A DNA stretch of 64,000 nt from Meghimatium bilineatum (Eukaryota > Mollusca > Gastropoda > Stylommatophora > Philomycidae), in NCBI GenBank assembly GCA_034231615.1, contig CM067309.1, positions 26,125,661-26,189,660 of the forward strand, in the 5' to 3' direction. Of this stretch, positions 35,101 through 44,840 are shown piece after piece; position 1 is the first letter of the stretch; the number at the start of each line of letters is the position of its first letter. Position numbers and translations under genes: made by a program. The notes below the pieces were generated by a model. That model was not told where the DNA came from. It did no database searches and worked only from the letters and a program-made list of their open reading frames with translations.

Positions 35101-36003
35101 CCATGGAGTGAAAGGCATGGAATGCCAATATACATTCAGACCCATGTGAAAGGAATACTAAGCGAGGACGAACAGAACAGTGTGCAGCGGAGGACAGTCA
35201 CCCTCAGTTTCCTGGACGAGGAATATCCACAAGATATATGGGTCAGAGTATACACAGATGGGTCAGCACAGAATGCTGTGAGGAATGGAGGTGCAGGTGT
35301 ATATATAGAATATCCACACAAGCCTAGAGATACAATCAGAACACCGACAGGAAAATTCTGCAATAATTATGATGCAGAAATCCAGGCAATTACTGTGGCA
35401 GCTAAAAAACTGCTGAACTCCAACTCTGACCTACAGCCTGTGGTATTCCTGACAGATGCAAGGTCAGTGCTTCAAGCTCTCCAGTCTGGAAAACTAACAG
35501 ACTTGAAAAAACTACTTAGCGAATTGTCTTACCAGTATAGGGTAACCATGCAGTGGATACCCTCTCACTGTGGAATACCAGGAAATGAAAAAGCAGACCA
35601 ACTGGCTAAGGAAGGTGCTGCCGAAGATCAACCAGATATACCAATCACCTACCATCAGAAAAAACAGATGATCAAGTCAATAAGAAAGCCACAAACACCA
35701 ACACAAGATGACTATCACATTATGAACAGATCAGAACAAGTTATAATTCTACGTCTCAGAACAGGACACAACCGACTCCGCAGTCACATGTATACAAAGT
35801 TCAAGATTGGCAACACGGCCATGTGTACATGTGGACAGGCAGTACAGAGTGCCAAACATATACTTCAAGAGTGTTCTGAGCATGAAACGCTGAGGCAGAC
35901 ATATTGGCCAGAGGAAACAACACTGGAATCGAAGCTCTATGGGACACTGTATGAACTACAAAAGACAGTGAGTTTTATTAAGGAGACAGAATTGCAGATA
36001 TAG
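32179..36003 (+). CDS. Endonuclease / reverse transcriptase / RNase H polyprotein of element L
   Basis: Intact 1274-codon frame. I start it at the first in-frame ATG (32179); the frame is open upstream to 32086, so non-ATG initiation is possible, and an out-of-frame ATG lies at 32171. Residues about 60-280 are an APE endonuclease (KIMHWNAEG, CCIQETHL, VCGDFNSHSQSWGY, TPDLAF, GGSDHRPV). About 485-780 is the RT (KSPGADGVSNEMI, NYRPISLTS, QAGFRQ, AWIDLRKAFDKVW, GVPQGGVLSPTLFLVYINDL, MYADDLVIW). About 1020-1150 is RNase H (VYTDGSA, NNYDAEIQAI, FLTDARSVLQAL, WIPSHCGIPGNEKADQLA). The C-terminus has a CTCGQ...H....C knuckle. It nicks DNA and reverse-transcribes its own RNA at the break. All catalytic residues I can check are present. 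Confidence 0.95.
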   Translation: MSSSNKCYGACPVADVQAGTVPGPIPRKGPTSVTGSPSQLPRGARRQGNRATGQTNKRPIKIMHWNAEGVNSKRDGYSKKLELENVLSEEQVNICCIQETHLSSDIAFKIRGYQCYRSDRKDRRKGGILTLVKNNISACQLEVYMDGAEYQMLHLKTDSAEFHLLNYYCPNDKPLALDTIPDKERLMVCGDFNSHSQSWGYDHIDKRGEELESWQDENNLILINQPADSPTFYSRAWHTTSTPDLAFYSPGLEWNITRVVGKQLGGSDHRPVFLEIHNEYTKDSSTLTRWNYKRADWKMYQHLTSVLAKDMNLDKDINRAVSEFNRCILHAASKTIPRGARKNYKPYWNDELEKLQNEMETSRKQAENRPSQEHHNKYQQTKAKFQRAKLQARRNSWKEKTESLNLERDTRKLWKLVKQLNDEGTGRNTRITLYKDRNILTGKHAADYFADSFAEDNNVKVSPDKQQEVRANQQNIGQDEPIPEVMEAPITMRELEHAISKLKMKKSPGADGVSNEMIRNLGIAARAKLLQIFNTSWSTGNVPQAWREAIMIPLLKSGKDGNTVSNYRPISLTSCLCKTMERIINLRMQWYLESENLLVSQQAGFRQCYSTEDQATYLSQEIEDAFQDKKLVLAAWIDLRKAFDKVWKEGLLKKLRNCRVSSRMYKWVKAYLHNRRARVQLDGRKSKKVLMRHGVPQGGVLSPTLFLVYINDLVAELPHGIKVAMYADDLVIWCTEEHATVATKQIQRAIDALTLWANRWCVSINTDKCSTTLFTLSQKQKAGHIKIDGELLKEDKQPTYLGVTFDDKLTWKQHINKATTKARRKLAILRKLSGTTWGASGNILSKVYQQGIRPHLEYGSAAWCPASNTTLQDLDKVQNQALRIMLGAMKSTPIAEMQKMGRMQTLGERRDTKVLIQAEKFQCMPSHPMKERFQNLAMGRLKRSSFIHQAKRLRRQLTDLPEVDSPLRSVPEQTPWSERHGMPIYIQTHVKGILSEDEQNSVQRRTVTLSFLDEEYPQDIWVRVYTDGSAQNAVRNGGAGVYIEYPHKPRDTIRTPTGKFCNNYDAEIQAITVAAKKLLNSNSDLQPVVFLTDARSVLQALQSGKLTDLKKLLSELSYQYRVTMQWIPSHCGIPGNEKADQLAKEGAAEDQPDIPITYHQKKQMIKSIRKPQTPTQDDYHIMNRSEQVIILRLRTGHNRLRSHMYTKFKIGNTAMCTCGQAVQSAKHILQECSEHETLRQTYWPEETTLESKLYGTLYELQKTVSFIKETELQI

Positions 36004-36047
36004 ACATGTTTCAAGTGAACGAAAGAAGAAGAAGAAGAAACATAGAC

Positions 36048-36430
36048 ACTAAATAAACAATTAGAAGACAGAATTGATGCCTTTGAGATGTGGTTAGGCC
36101 TATATAGATGACATCATGGAAAGAGAAGAAAACAAATAAATAGGTGCTAAAACACTTAATATGAAGAAAGAACTACTAAGAGAAATAAAGATCAGGCAAA
36201 TAAAATATTTTGGACACATTAAAAGACATGACACCTTATTGAAAACCTTACTTGAGGGTAAAGTCAAAGAGAGTCGAGCAAGAGGTAGACAGAGATACAA
36301 GTGGGAGATCATAACATCACACGATGGACAGGTTACAGTCTAGCAGAATTCAGCACCAAGACAAGAGAGAGGGGATGCTGGAGATCCGTTGCAGCCAACC
36401 TTCATTGCGGAGACGGCACTTAACAATGAT
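36048..36430 (+). pseudogene. Family A LINE, right part (3' end)
   Basis: It continues the copy interrupted by L: LNKQLEDRIDAFEMWL, then frame-shifted KKELLREIKIRQIKYFGHIK, RARGRQRYKWE and SVAANLHCGDGT. It ends with a short ATG-rich tail (aacaatgatatgatg). Confidence 0.85.
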
Positions 36431-37690
36431 ATGATGTTTCATGTAAATTATTTTGAAATGAAAGTAATATGATAAAAAAATTGTAACTTTTTTCAGGGTT
36501 GACATACAGACTTGGTTGAGTTATTGTTGAATTGCAATTTTTAAGGGATATCTAGCTATGTTATTTGTAATTATGTAGCACAATTTTGAAAATTGTGTCC
36601 AAGTACCTAAAATTAAATGTTAGTTAAAATTTAAATAGTTAAAATAGGTACTTGGATATCTGGGATGATAAAGTTAAGCGTCTTGTCTTCACAAACACAA
36701 AAATGTATAGTTTATGTGTTGTATTATTGAAAATAACAAAGATAATTCAGACATTGTCAGCTCAGCTACATTTTATCACACGTTTAATTTATATTTTCCT
36801 ATGTTTCAGTTTCCTACCTTCTCTGTAGTCAAATTAATTCGAAAAAAATTCTTAACTTTTTTCAGGGTTGACGTAGACTTGGTTGAGGTATCGTTAAATT
36901 TCAGTTATCAAGGGCTATAGTATTTTTTAATGTTGTAGCATTATTTTGAAAATTTTGTCCGAGTACCTACTTAGTAGTAGTAGACTACTGTCTTAGTAGT
37001 AGATACTCAAACTTTACTCAGACAGTGAGACACACTTAACTAGTCTGACTTGACTAGTAGTCAAGTAATCTAAACATCTAGAATCACTCAGAGTTGATAA
37101 CTTGCTGCAAAATAATACTTAACAATTTCATAATGCAACAGACTAAACGTGGATACAATGTTAATTGTGAAGATAAGCACACTGTTAAAATAAACAAACC
37201 AATTATACTATCTCGTGAAAAATTAAATGTTGAAGTGTTGTGAACATCACCGTGGGCGGCCATTTTCTGTAAACAATATTATCTCCCTTGATGTTGTTGA
37301 CAAAATTGTGACAGCAGATAATATACCGTCTCCGCGACGAAGATTAACTGCAATTTATCCCCTACAATTTCTGTCTCATGTCCGTGTGGTACACTTTGAC
37401 AAAAATTTAGGTATTCACTTTTTTATGATGCCTTCCCATCTACATTGGTGTCTGCTTCTTTATCGCCGTGCTTCACCTTATTTAAAAAAAACTGTGTTCT
37501 GGCGCCTGCATAAATCAATGAACGACCCAAGGAGGCGTATAACAATCCCCTTTTCCATAACACAGACTTATTATGGCACAGAAGACAGATGAAAATAAGG
37601 GTGCAACACAGCTGGCTCATTATAAGGCACAAACTGGTCAGAGGAACGTAGGGAATTACAATGAAAACAGTCACATTGGTCTACATGTGC
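36431..37690. other. Non-coding stretch with a 120-bp direct repeat
   Basis: Bases 36480-36607 and 36848-36967 share cttttttcagggttgac, gacttggttgag and gttgtagca..attttgaaaattttgtcc-like blocks about 370 bp apart. A 121-codon open frame at 37227-37592 has no recognisable motif and I do not call it a gene. Confidence 0.4.
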
Positions 37691-37694
37691 AATA

Positions 37695-38425
37695 AGTAAG
37701 TTATCGAAAGCGATACTGCAATTCCTCTTGAAGATATTACAACCGCACTGAAAATATCAAGAAATACAACGCTGGGACCTGATGTCATTAGGTACGACGA
37801 TCTCAGAGGCAGGTCAGACGAGGACCTTAAGGAGCTGGCAATGTTGTTTAACAAGAGCCTAGCGACTGACGCAGTAGAAGAAGACTCGCTGCGTAGTTAT
37901 TTAATCTCACTACCAAAGCCTGACAATCATGCGATGATAAGGGATTCAGACTCATAACCATGCAGAATACGATCGATAAGTTGTTAGAAAAGATTGTTGC
38001 ATGGAAATTGTCCCTGCATCTAGAGAGGAATAACAGGCTGCCCTAAACTTTGGGAGGCTATCGTCCAGATAAGCAGACTTGGCACAACGTTGCCGTATTC
38101 GCGCAAGACATGTTCGAAAGTTTTGACTAACGAATGGAGACATTCGCGGCTGCAATAGACCTGGAAGATGCTTATAACAGAGTTCCCTTGGATTTCTTGA
38201 TGATCATAATGCTGCAACTCCAAGTTAGTCCTTTCATTGTTAGGTGGATTATCTCGGAACTTTTTTGAGAAAGTGCTCCCTAACCGGAAAAATCAGAAGA
38301 ACGCGTAATCAGCAACTGACTGGGACACTGAGCTTATACACTTTTAGATGCTGACGAAACGGCAAGCAGAGCATATATGGGAAAGCCCCCAGTGCTGTGA
38401 CGCTTGTTCCTAATCAAGCATCAAA
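37695..38425 (+). pseudogene. Family D LINE: RT N-terminal half fused to the element's C-terminus
   Basis: Frames read DITTALKISRNTTLGPDVIR, YLISLPKPDNH, GYRPDKQTWHNVAVFAQDMF and FAAAIDLEDAYNRVPLDFLM, an RT through motif A in decayed form. At about 38262 the sequence jumps to CSLTGKIRRTRNQQLTGTLS, the C-terminal block shared with 15270-15430. The catalytic centre, RNase H and everything between are deleted. Confidence 0.7.
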
Positions 38426-38439
38426 TCACGAAGAACTTT

Positions 38440-39640
38440 TTTTAATTTACGGATAAATAAATACTCCCTCTCTTATTTTAGCTTCACTCAGTCTTTGAAA
38501 TTTTCTGAAGATATATTTGAAAGCATTATCAGTTTTATGCATTGCCGTGACAGTTTTGCATGAGACCCAGCTTAATGTGCAAGGGTGGCAACAAAATCTT
38601 GCTACTGTTAACAAGTCGAGTGCTGGGTTCTCCACGTTCTTATGCCATGCTGTAATGACTGTCTGATTGGCCAATGTCTTCTGATGTAATGGTCACTTCG
38701 TGCACGACTATCCCCCTCACAGAGAAAGCAACAGTGTTTGGTGCATCCACCCTCTAGTCCAAGAAAAAGAGCTACCACTTTTAGGTCCCCACATAGTGAC
38801 CAATGATGATGATCGTAGTTTATACACTTCAAAAGTTGCTTTAATGTTTCCATACGTTTCTTTCATATGAAATGGATGACCAACTGGAATTGACGGTAAA
38901 ACATTACCATTATTGAACAAAACAGCTTTCAGACTTTTCTTGGAAGAATAAATGAAAAGCCTCCACTCTTTCGAGTTGTAATTGATATTGAGGGCTGCCA
39001 TTAAACCAGAAATATTGTGGCACACAGACAGCTCACTTGAAAAAACAAAAAAAACAAACTTAGTGAGCGACTTCTGGTGGTTCTTAAACACAGAAATGTT
39101 AACATCTTCTGCTAGAATATTTCACTGTTGTAATCTGGAACCCAGAAGTTCCACCTTGTTCTTGTGTAAATTCAAGTCATTCAGATCACTTAAGGCTATT
39201 AAGTGTAGTTTTGTAGATATAGTTTGTTCAAATTCTGTGCGGTTTTTTTTAGATTGATGGCTCAGAAATGCCCTCTTCTTTGTCATCGGATGCAGCTGAA
39301 AATGATACAGGCACTTTGTGAACTGGTAGGGCATCGTCATGCAATACCGGACGTATTGAAGAGGAGATGCCTGGAAAATGTCTATATTTTCTTCTTTAAT
39401 ATTGCTTTCCCAATCGGAGGCACCATGTAAAAGTAACCAATTGTTGATATAATCTGTAGACTCTCTCCAAATCATTGGAACTGCACATGGCATAGCTTGC
39501 CTTTTGCCAGCCAACCACTGTTTAAGATGAGCAGCACATGTATTGCAACATATGTGTGGTTCCCAACTCTTATCTTGATCTCCTATCCTGCAGCCAAAAT
39601 GCAAGTTGTGCGCATTCCTTATATATATATATATAGACAC
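38440..39640 (-). pseudogene. Broken copy of a repetitive ORF of unknown function
   Basis: The minus strand gives, over several frames, CCNTCAAHLKQWLAGKRQAM, CAVPMIWRESTDYINNW, KVELLGSRLQQ, CHNISGLMAALNINYNSKEW, RLFIYSSKKSLKAVLFNNGN, PSIPVGHPFHMKETYGN, HWSLCGDLKVVALFLGLEGG, KILLPPLHIKLGLM and AKIREGVFIYP. I recognise this as a protein type that recurs in many copies in invertebrate genomes and is usually left uncharacterised, so it is probably carried by a mobile element. At least three frameshifts inactivate it. I cannot assign a function or find termini. Confidence 0.6.
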
Positions 39641-40515
39641 ACACATGTTGATACATGTATATATACATGGATATGTTGAGTTGAGGATAATCAATAAGCT
39701 AATACGTAATACTTATCCTTCAATATATCTGTAGTTAAGAGATGGGGGCCATCATAGGTCGACCAAACTAGATGCTCAAGATGTCCAATGAAAAGATATC
39801 CATAGCTGGGTCCCATCTTGGGGTCAGACGGGAACGTCAAAAGAACGCTAAATGCGCATTGCATGGGCATTCACATCTTAACGAAAAAGGAAGTAAATTA
39901 GAGAAGTAAGGAGTACTTTCTATAGAACCAATCTTAGTATGACGATGGAGGTGAAGGCGACGACTATGGCAATGATATGGCTAGACACTCAGAATTCTGC
40001 ACGTGTCTGTTTTCTGACTGTGAGTATGTTTAAATATTTTCAGTCGAGCTATCTACACCATCCGTGACGACGATTTAATCAATGATAAAGTCTGTGCTGA
40101 CGAGTTTCTTTAATATTTGTACCCGACATGCGCGTGTTAGGGGTTATGAGAGAGTACACTCGCCAGCGTGCCGAAACAGAATGGTGGTAGTTTAATGGAC
40201 CGTGCTGATATTTTGAAAGCAGGCAAAGAGTTAGGCCAGCTGTAAGATATATGATGTAGGTCTTCTTCCTTGTCTATGGCTAGAATGCAGGGCTTGGGAA
40301 TGATGCGTGGTATATTATGTCGTTGAACACATGATGAGTAAGAAACGACGCGATTTATCATATGGTAAACATATGGTATCATATGGTCTATTTCGACCAA
40401 AATAGTGTGTCGGAATGTATGTACTTTCCTCGGTGTCATAATCGAATGTTCCCCCTGAAAGCAACGGCAAACTACAGGAGCAATATGCCAAGAAATTCGT
40501 TATAGATATGTGGCT
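39641..40515. other. Non-coding stretch
   Basis: It contains a short (TA)n/(TG)n tract at 39620-39665. I see no recognised gene on either strand. Confidence 0.3.
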
Positions 40516-40519
40516 TATT

Positions 40520-40945
40520 ACGAACATGTGTGTTTCCAGTGGAAACATATGGATGCGAAGCATGGACACTAAATAAAATATTGTCCAAGAGAATAATATC
40601 ATTTGAATTAAAGTGCTATAGAAGAGTTCTGAGAATACCATGGACAGCAAGGAAAACACACCAGGAGGTGCTAAGCACAATCAACGTCCAAGGCTTCTTA
40701 ACACCATATTAAAGAAAAAGCTAGGTTTTTCACTCACGTTAACAGACATGACGGTGTGAAGAGAGTGATATTAGAGATGATAGAAGATAACAGGGGTAAA
40801 GGCCGACCAAGATGCCGTTGGATAGAAGACATACAGGAATACCTGCACATGTCCCTAAAGGAGGTGAGAAAGCTTGCTCAAGACCGAGAAGAATTAAATA
40901 GATCCATAAGAAAGACTACTTTTTAGAAAGAACATGTCACCTGAT
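40520..40945 (+). pseudogene. Family B LINE 3' end
   Basis: Frames show TYGCEAWTLNKILSKRIISF, ELKCYRRVLRIPWTARKTHQ, then RGKGRPRCRWIEDIQEYLHM and KTTF.KEHVT, matching the end of the 56.1-57.7 kb copy. The tail is tgatgatgaa. Confidence 0.8.
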
Positions 40946-41470
40946 GATGAACCATTTTATGTGAGCGTTGACTGCATTGGCTCTTACTAGTCGTGTTTTG
41001 TTGTATTCTAGTTAAAGACCTATTGGTCGAAACGTCGTTTTATCAAAAATTCTAAAACTTCATTTCCCAGCTCCAAGTTTCGTCTGGTATGTTTATGATG
41101 TAATTTTGTTCGTAATTTTCTAAGTTTTTGAGTCATGCAACAGTTACTGTTACTAAAATAATGAATGTGTAATGTAATATTTTTGTCTTTTTTCAAGTTT
41201 TCTATTCATAAATCAGTACTGCTGCTAAAATAATGAAGACTGTGTATTGCCTTAACTTGTACTAAAAAATGAATGTCACATATCATGCTAATACTGAAAA
41301 TACGTAGCATTTTCTTATCTTTTATTCATCAGTTACTGAGCGTCATCTCTTGATGACTTCAATGCCACATTATGTAACTGTGTTGTTCCTTTCAGTTGTT
41401 GAAGATCGCTGTATAACATGTTATCAATGCTTGGATTTTTATCTCAGAAGAGAAAATAAGACTTTTTTTC
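40946..41470. other. Non-coding stretch with a clear hammerhead-like hairpin
   Basis: At 41012-41037 ttaaagacctattggtcgaa then acgtcg contains a perfect gacc/ggtc stem before GAAACGTC. The rest has repeated atgaatgt and aataatga words but no gene. Confidence 0.45.
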
Positions 41471-41477
41471 TCCTGTA

Positions 41478-41746
41478 GTGTAGAGCTGGCTATCAGGTGG
41501 TGTTCCACTGTCTAGGGTATGACGTACACCTTGTAGAGTATGGCTGGATATCAGGTGATGTTCAACTGTCAAGTATAAGCCTTATAGTGTAAATCAGGGC
41601 TGGATATCAAGTGATATTCAACTGTCTATGGTAAGCCTTATATCTTGCAGAGCTGGCTGGATAGTAGATGATGTTCCACTGTCTAGTGTATGACTTATAT
41701 CTTGTAGAGCAGGGCTAGATATCAGGTGATGTTCTACTGTCCAGGA
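41478..41746. repeat. About 60-bp minisatellite, 4-5 copies
   Basis: Units contain cttgtagagcagggctggat, atcaggtgatgttc and actgtctag..tatgac. A further unit (42530-42590) continues on the other side of the insertion at 41747-42521, so the array is split by it. Confidence 0.88.
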
Positions 41747-42521
41747 CATAGGTTCCCAAACTTTTTTCGGACCACAGCCCACTTTGCAAGACACAAAGAC
41801 ATAAATATTGCAACTCCTCTCCCCCCCCCCCCCCCACTTCCCAAAATTATATCAGTTTTCCGCGTTTATTATTTTCAACAGAAATAACAACTAATGCTGA
41901 ATTATTGCTTATGCCGTTACATTATTGAAAAAGTAGCACCAATATGTGCTTCATCTTGAACACAGCTATTGCTATACCCATTTTAATGAAACATGGCCAC
42001 TATGTAAAGATTGTAAAGTGTATGCTTGAATAACATTATCCACCGAAGACGAATGTGCCAGACCATTGGCGCAAATAAAACGGCGACACAATGCATTTCC
42101 ATTTTCTGGACTACATCCTGCTAGAAATCTAGTTGGACCATTGTCCTGCTACAAGAGAGATCCAGTGGGAGCTTGAGTAGGAACGCTGAAGAAGAAGAAT
42201 AACATTATGCACAGTTTTGATACAATGCTTTCAATATGAAAATTCGAAATATGTATTAAAAGATTTCATTATATTAGTAAGAATCTTATTGTAATAATTA
42301 AAACACCATAAAACATATTACAAAATATATCGCAAAATCACAATTAATTAATTTTTAAATGTAGGCCTATATTATTAATTTCTTCTATGAGGAGCAACCG
42401 ACCCCTAGATCGCCTGAAGGCCCCCACCCACCCCAATTGCTTCTGAACCCACTATCACCCATAGGAGCTTCAGCGCCCACTGGGATGGGGGGGGATGGAA
42501 TGCCCACTTTGGCAACCTATG
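41747..42521. mobile_element. hAT-like non-autonomous element inside the minisatellite
   Basis: The ends form an imperfect inverted repeat: cataggttcccaaact on the left and, read from the right end on the other strand, cataggttgccaaagt. This CAGGGTTCCCAAA-type terminus followed by a run of T is typical of hAT elements. The flanking 8 bases are only weakly alike, so the duplication is decayed or my edges are slightly off. It has no transposase, contains a poly-C run at 41819-41834 and carries the SINE copy at 42040-42197. Confidence 0.6.
42040..42197 (+). mobile_element. SINE-like GAA element with 11-bp target duplication
   Basis: It is full length, from caccgaagacgaatgtgcca to gaacgctgaagaagaag, with aataacattat at 42029-42039 and 42198-42208. 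It differs from the 13.5-kb copy at scattered single bases. The central palindrome is partly lost (ggaccattgtcc). Confidence 0.9.
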
Positions 42522-42590
42522 ATTTAGTATATGCCCTACATCTTGTAGAGCAGGGCAGGGCATAAGATGACGCTCTACTGTCCTGCTAGC

Positions 42591-43319
42591 GTTTTGACAG
42601 TGCCAGTAAATTGGGTTATTTTTGTAGGATCAACTCTGTCTCGTTTATGCCAGTGTCCTATTCGTAATCAAACTATTTATGTGTGTGTGGTGTTTGCTTT
42701 CAAGAAGGTTGTGACGGTGCATCCTTTCGATGGTGTAGAATCGTTGTTTGGTAATTGAATGAGGCAGCGCGATTAAACATTACACTATTTAAACACTAAG
42801 ATTGTGCGTCATTATTTATTTATTTCGTTTATGACAGGAAGATATCTATCCCACGTATTAATACATTAGTACATGAGCGTAAAATCAATATTGTAACTGT
42901 TCAGCTCACGAGCTTCAATCAATACTTAATATTTTTAAAATTATAAGACGGTTAACAAGTTGAAGTTAATGTGCATGGGTTGGTCGGGTCACTAGCAATT
43001 GTTGATATTATGTTGTCTGGGAATAACGTCCGTCAGTTTGATTCAGCCTAATGGGTGATTCTTAATGAGTATCGGTAAGTTTACACGACAAATGTTCAGG
43101 CGGTTAGAAAAAATTATGATACTTTTACAAAAGAATTACCAATGAAGAATATTTAAAATAACTTTGGTTAACGTGGATATGATAGAATTAACTAGTACAG
43201 CCTATATATTTAAAAAAATAATTATAAATAAGTGCAAATACCTACCACTACTAACAAAATGTTCAATAATGTTCGGACGAAGATCTTATGTAGTAAGATC
43301 AACATAATAAACAATATTA
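42591..43319. other. Non-coding stretch
   Basis: No recognised gene, repeat or element; AT-rich in its second half. Confidence 0.3.
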
Positions 43320-44840
43320 CGGGAGAGTTAGAACCAAACATATTGCTAGCAGAAATAGAAAATTCCATACAAACAGCTCCATCAAACAACGAGCCCAGCA
43401 CCTGATAACATATAAGTCGAATTAATCAAAGTAGCAGCAGATAGGCCTATATGGATAAAATGATTGCATGGGCTGTTTAATATAGTATGGAATACATAAA
43501 AACTACAAAATGTAGTAATACTTATCTGGAAGAAAAAAGGTAGCAAAAGAGATTGTACAAAGTACAGAAGTATTTCACTTCTAGCCACACTGAAAATATT
43601 TTATACCGAATTCTAGAAAGAAGATTACGATCATTCATCGAATCACAGCTTAACAACACTCAGATGGGATTCCATAACAACAAGAGCTGTAAACATGCAA
43701 TTTTTGCACCTAGGCAACTGAAAACAACAAAGAATTGTATATGGCATTTGTCGACAAAGAAAAAGCATTTGACAGACAACTATGAAAAATACTATCAAAA
43801 TATAGGGCTCCGCAACACCTAATCAACTTGTGCAGGAGTAGTTGCACAGGTAGGCAGTGTTTAGTTAAAACGAGTGAACGGCTTTCAGACAAATTCCAAA
43901 TGCAATCTGGTGTGCGACAAGGATGTGTTCTATCTCCCTTGCGATTCATCACATTGCACATAAGCGTCGGATTGCATATGTACAATTGCCAACACTAATA
44001 AAGAAAACCACCTCTCGAGTCAACTTCTTTTTGCAGACGATCAATAAAATATTATCGATATCAGAAGAACAATTACAACAACATATACATAGACTGCAAA
44101 CAACATGTAGGGATTTTAACATGAAGATAAACACAGGGGAAAGAAATAGGCAATGTCAATCGCAAAAACAGAAATAAACACCACTATTCTCATCGATGAT
44201 GAACAACTTAAACAGGGGAAAGAATTCATTTAAATATATAAACAAAGAATTCATTTATCTTGGAAGCATCATATCATCAAATGGGGAAAAAACACAGAAG
44301 AAATCTAACATAGAAGCAACATAGCGTACCAGATTTTTGGGCAGATGTCCCCTATTTTCAAAAACAAATATGTGAACATGAACACCAAAATTGCACTAGG
44401 CCCTATATAAAACGACCATCATACAATCATTATGCTACCAATGTCAAACGTGGACATTGACAACAGAAGCCAAAGTAAAACTTGTTACAACATAAATGAC
44501 TTGTCTACGTAGAACCCTCGGAGTAACAATAAGAGAAAATCAGAAACGAAAACATCAGAAGACTAACAAACACAATGTAAATCCTGGATTACATCGAAAG
44601 ACAACATATTTAGTGATTTTCACATGCTTCCAGATTACCATTAGACAGTACCCCTCAAAAGTATTACTATACATGTACGATGATTACAAAGTCAGTGTAG
44701 ACCATGCAAAAGATAGATTACAGAACTAGAGGAATTAACGAAAATAAACATATATTAAGCACACACAAAACCAATCTCCGGAGAACTTTTCTACCCCTAA
44801 CGCTGTCAGACACAAAGGGGTAGGCCTATAAAGTAAAAAG
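43320..44840 (+). pseudogene. Family C-like LINE RT, strongly decayed
   Basis: Frames show an RT order: LQNVVILIWKKKGSKRDC, KYRSISLLATLKIF, ERRLRSFIESQLNNTQMGFH, SGVRQGCVLSPL (43906), LLFADDQ (44026), EEQLQQHIHRLQTTCRDFNM, QGKEFI..Y, TCLRRTLG and a final GRPIK. Many stops. A GATC/GATC hairpin with AAAACGTAAG (44842-44868) follows immediately. Confidence 0.7.

Larger units (their letters stand above)
31983..36037 (+). mobile_element. Full-length family L non-LTR retrotransposon (I group, possibly Ingi-like) with 12-bp target duplication
   Basis: A 4.05-kb element sits inside family A DNA between copies of agaaacatagac at 31972-31983 and 36036-36047 (edge bases are ambiguous with the GAA tail). 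It has a 5' UTR of about 195 nt starting with a ribozyme-like fold, one long open frame, a very short 3' UTR (gacatgtttcaagtgaacga) and a tail of GAA repeats. Intact coding, perfect target duplications and a truncated copy about 97% similar in protein at 53.4-54.9 kb all indicate recent activity. An APE endonuclease, RT and RNase H in one ORF fits the I group; a 5' HDV-like ribozyme would be closest to the Ingi/L1Tc precedent. Confidence 0.93.

Noticed and set aside
32179..36003. Possible retroviral or LTR element because of RT and RNase H
   Set aside because: There are no LTRs, protease or integrase; APE endonuclease, tail and target duplications show a non-LTR element.
37227..37592. 121-codon frame that might be a first exon
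   Set aside because: No donor consistent with a downstream exon and no recognisable motif.
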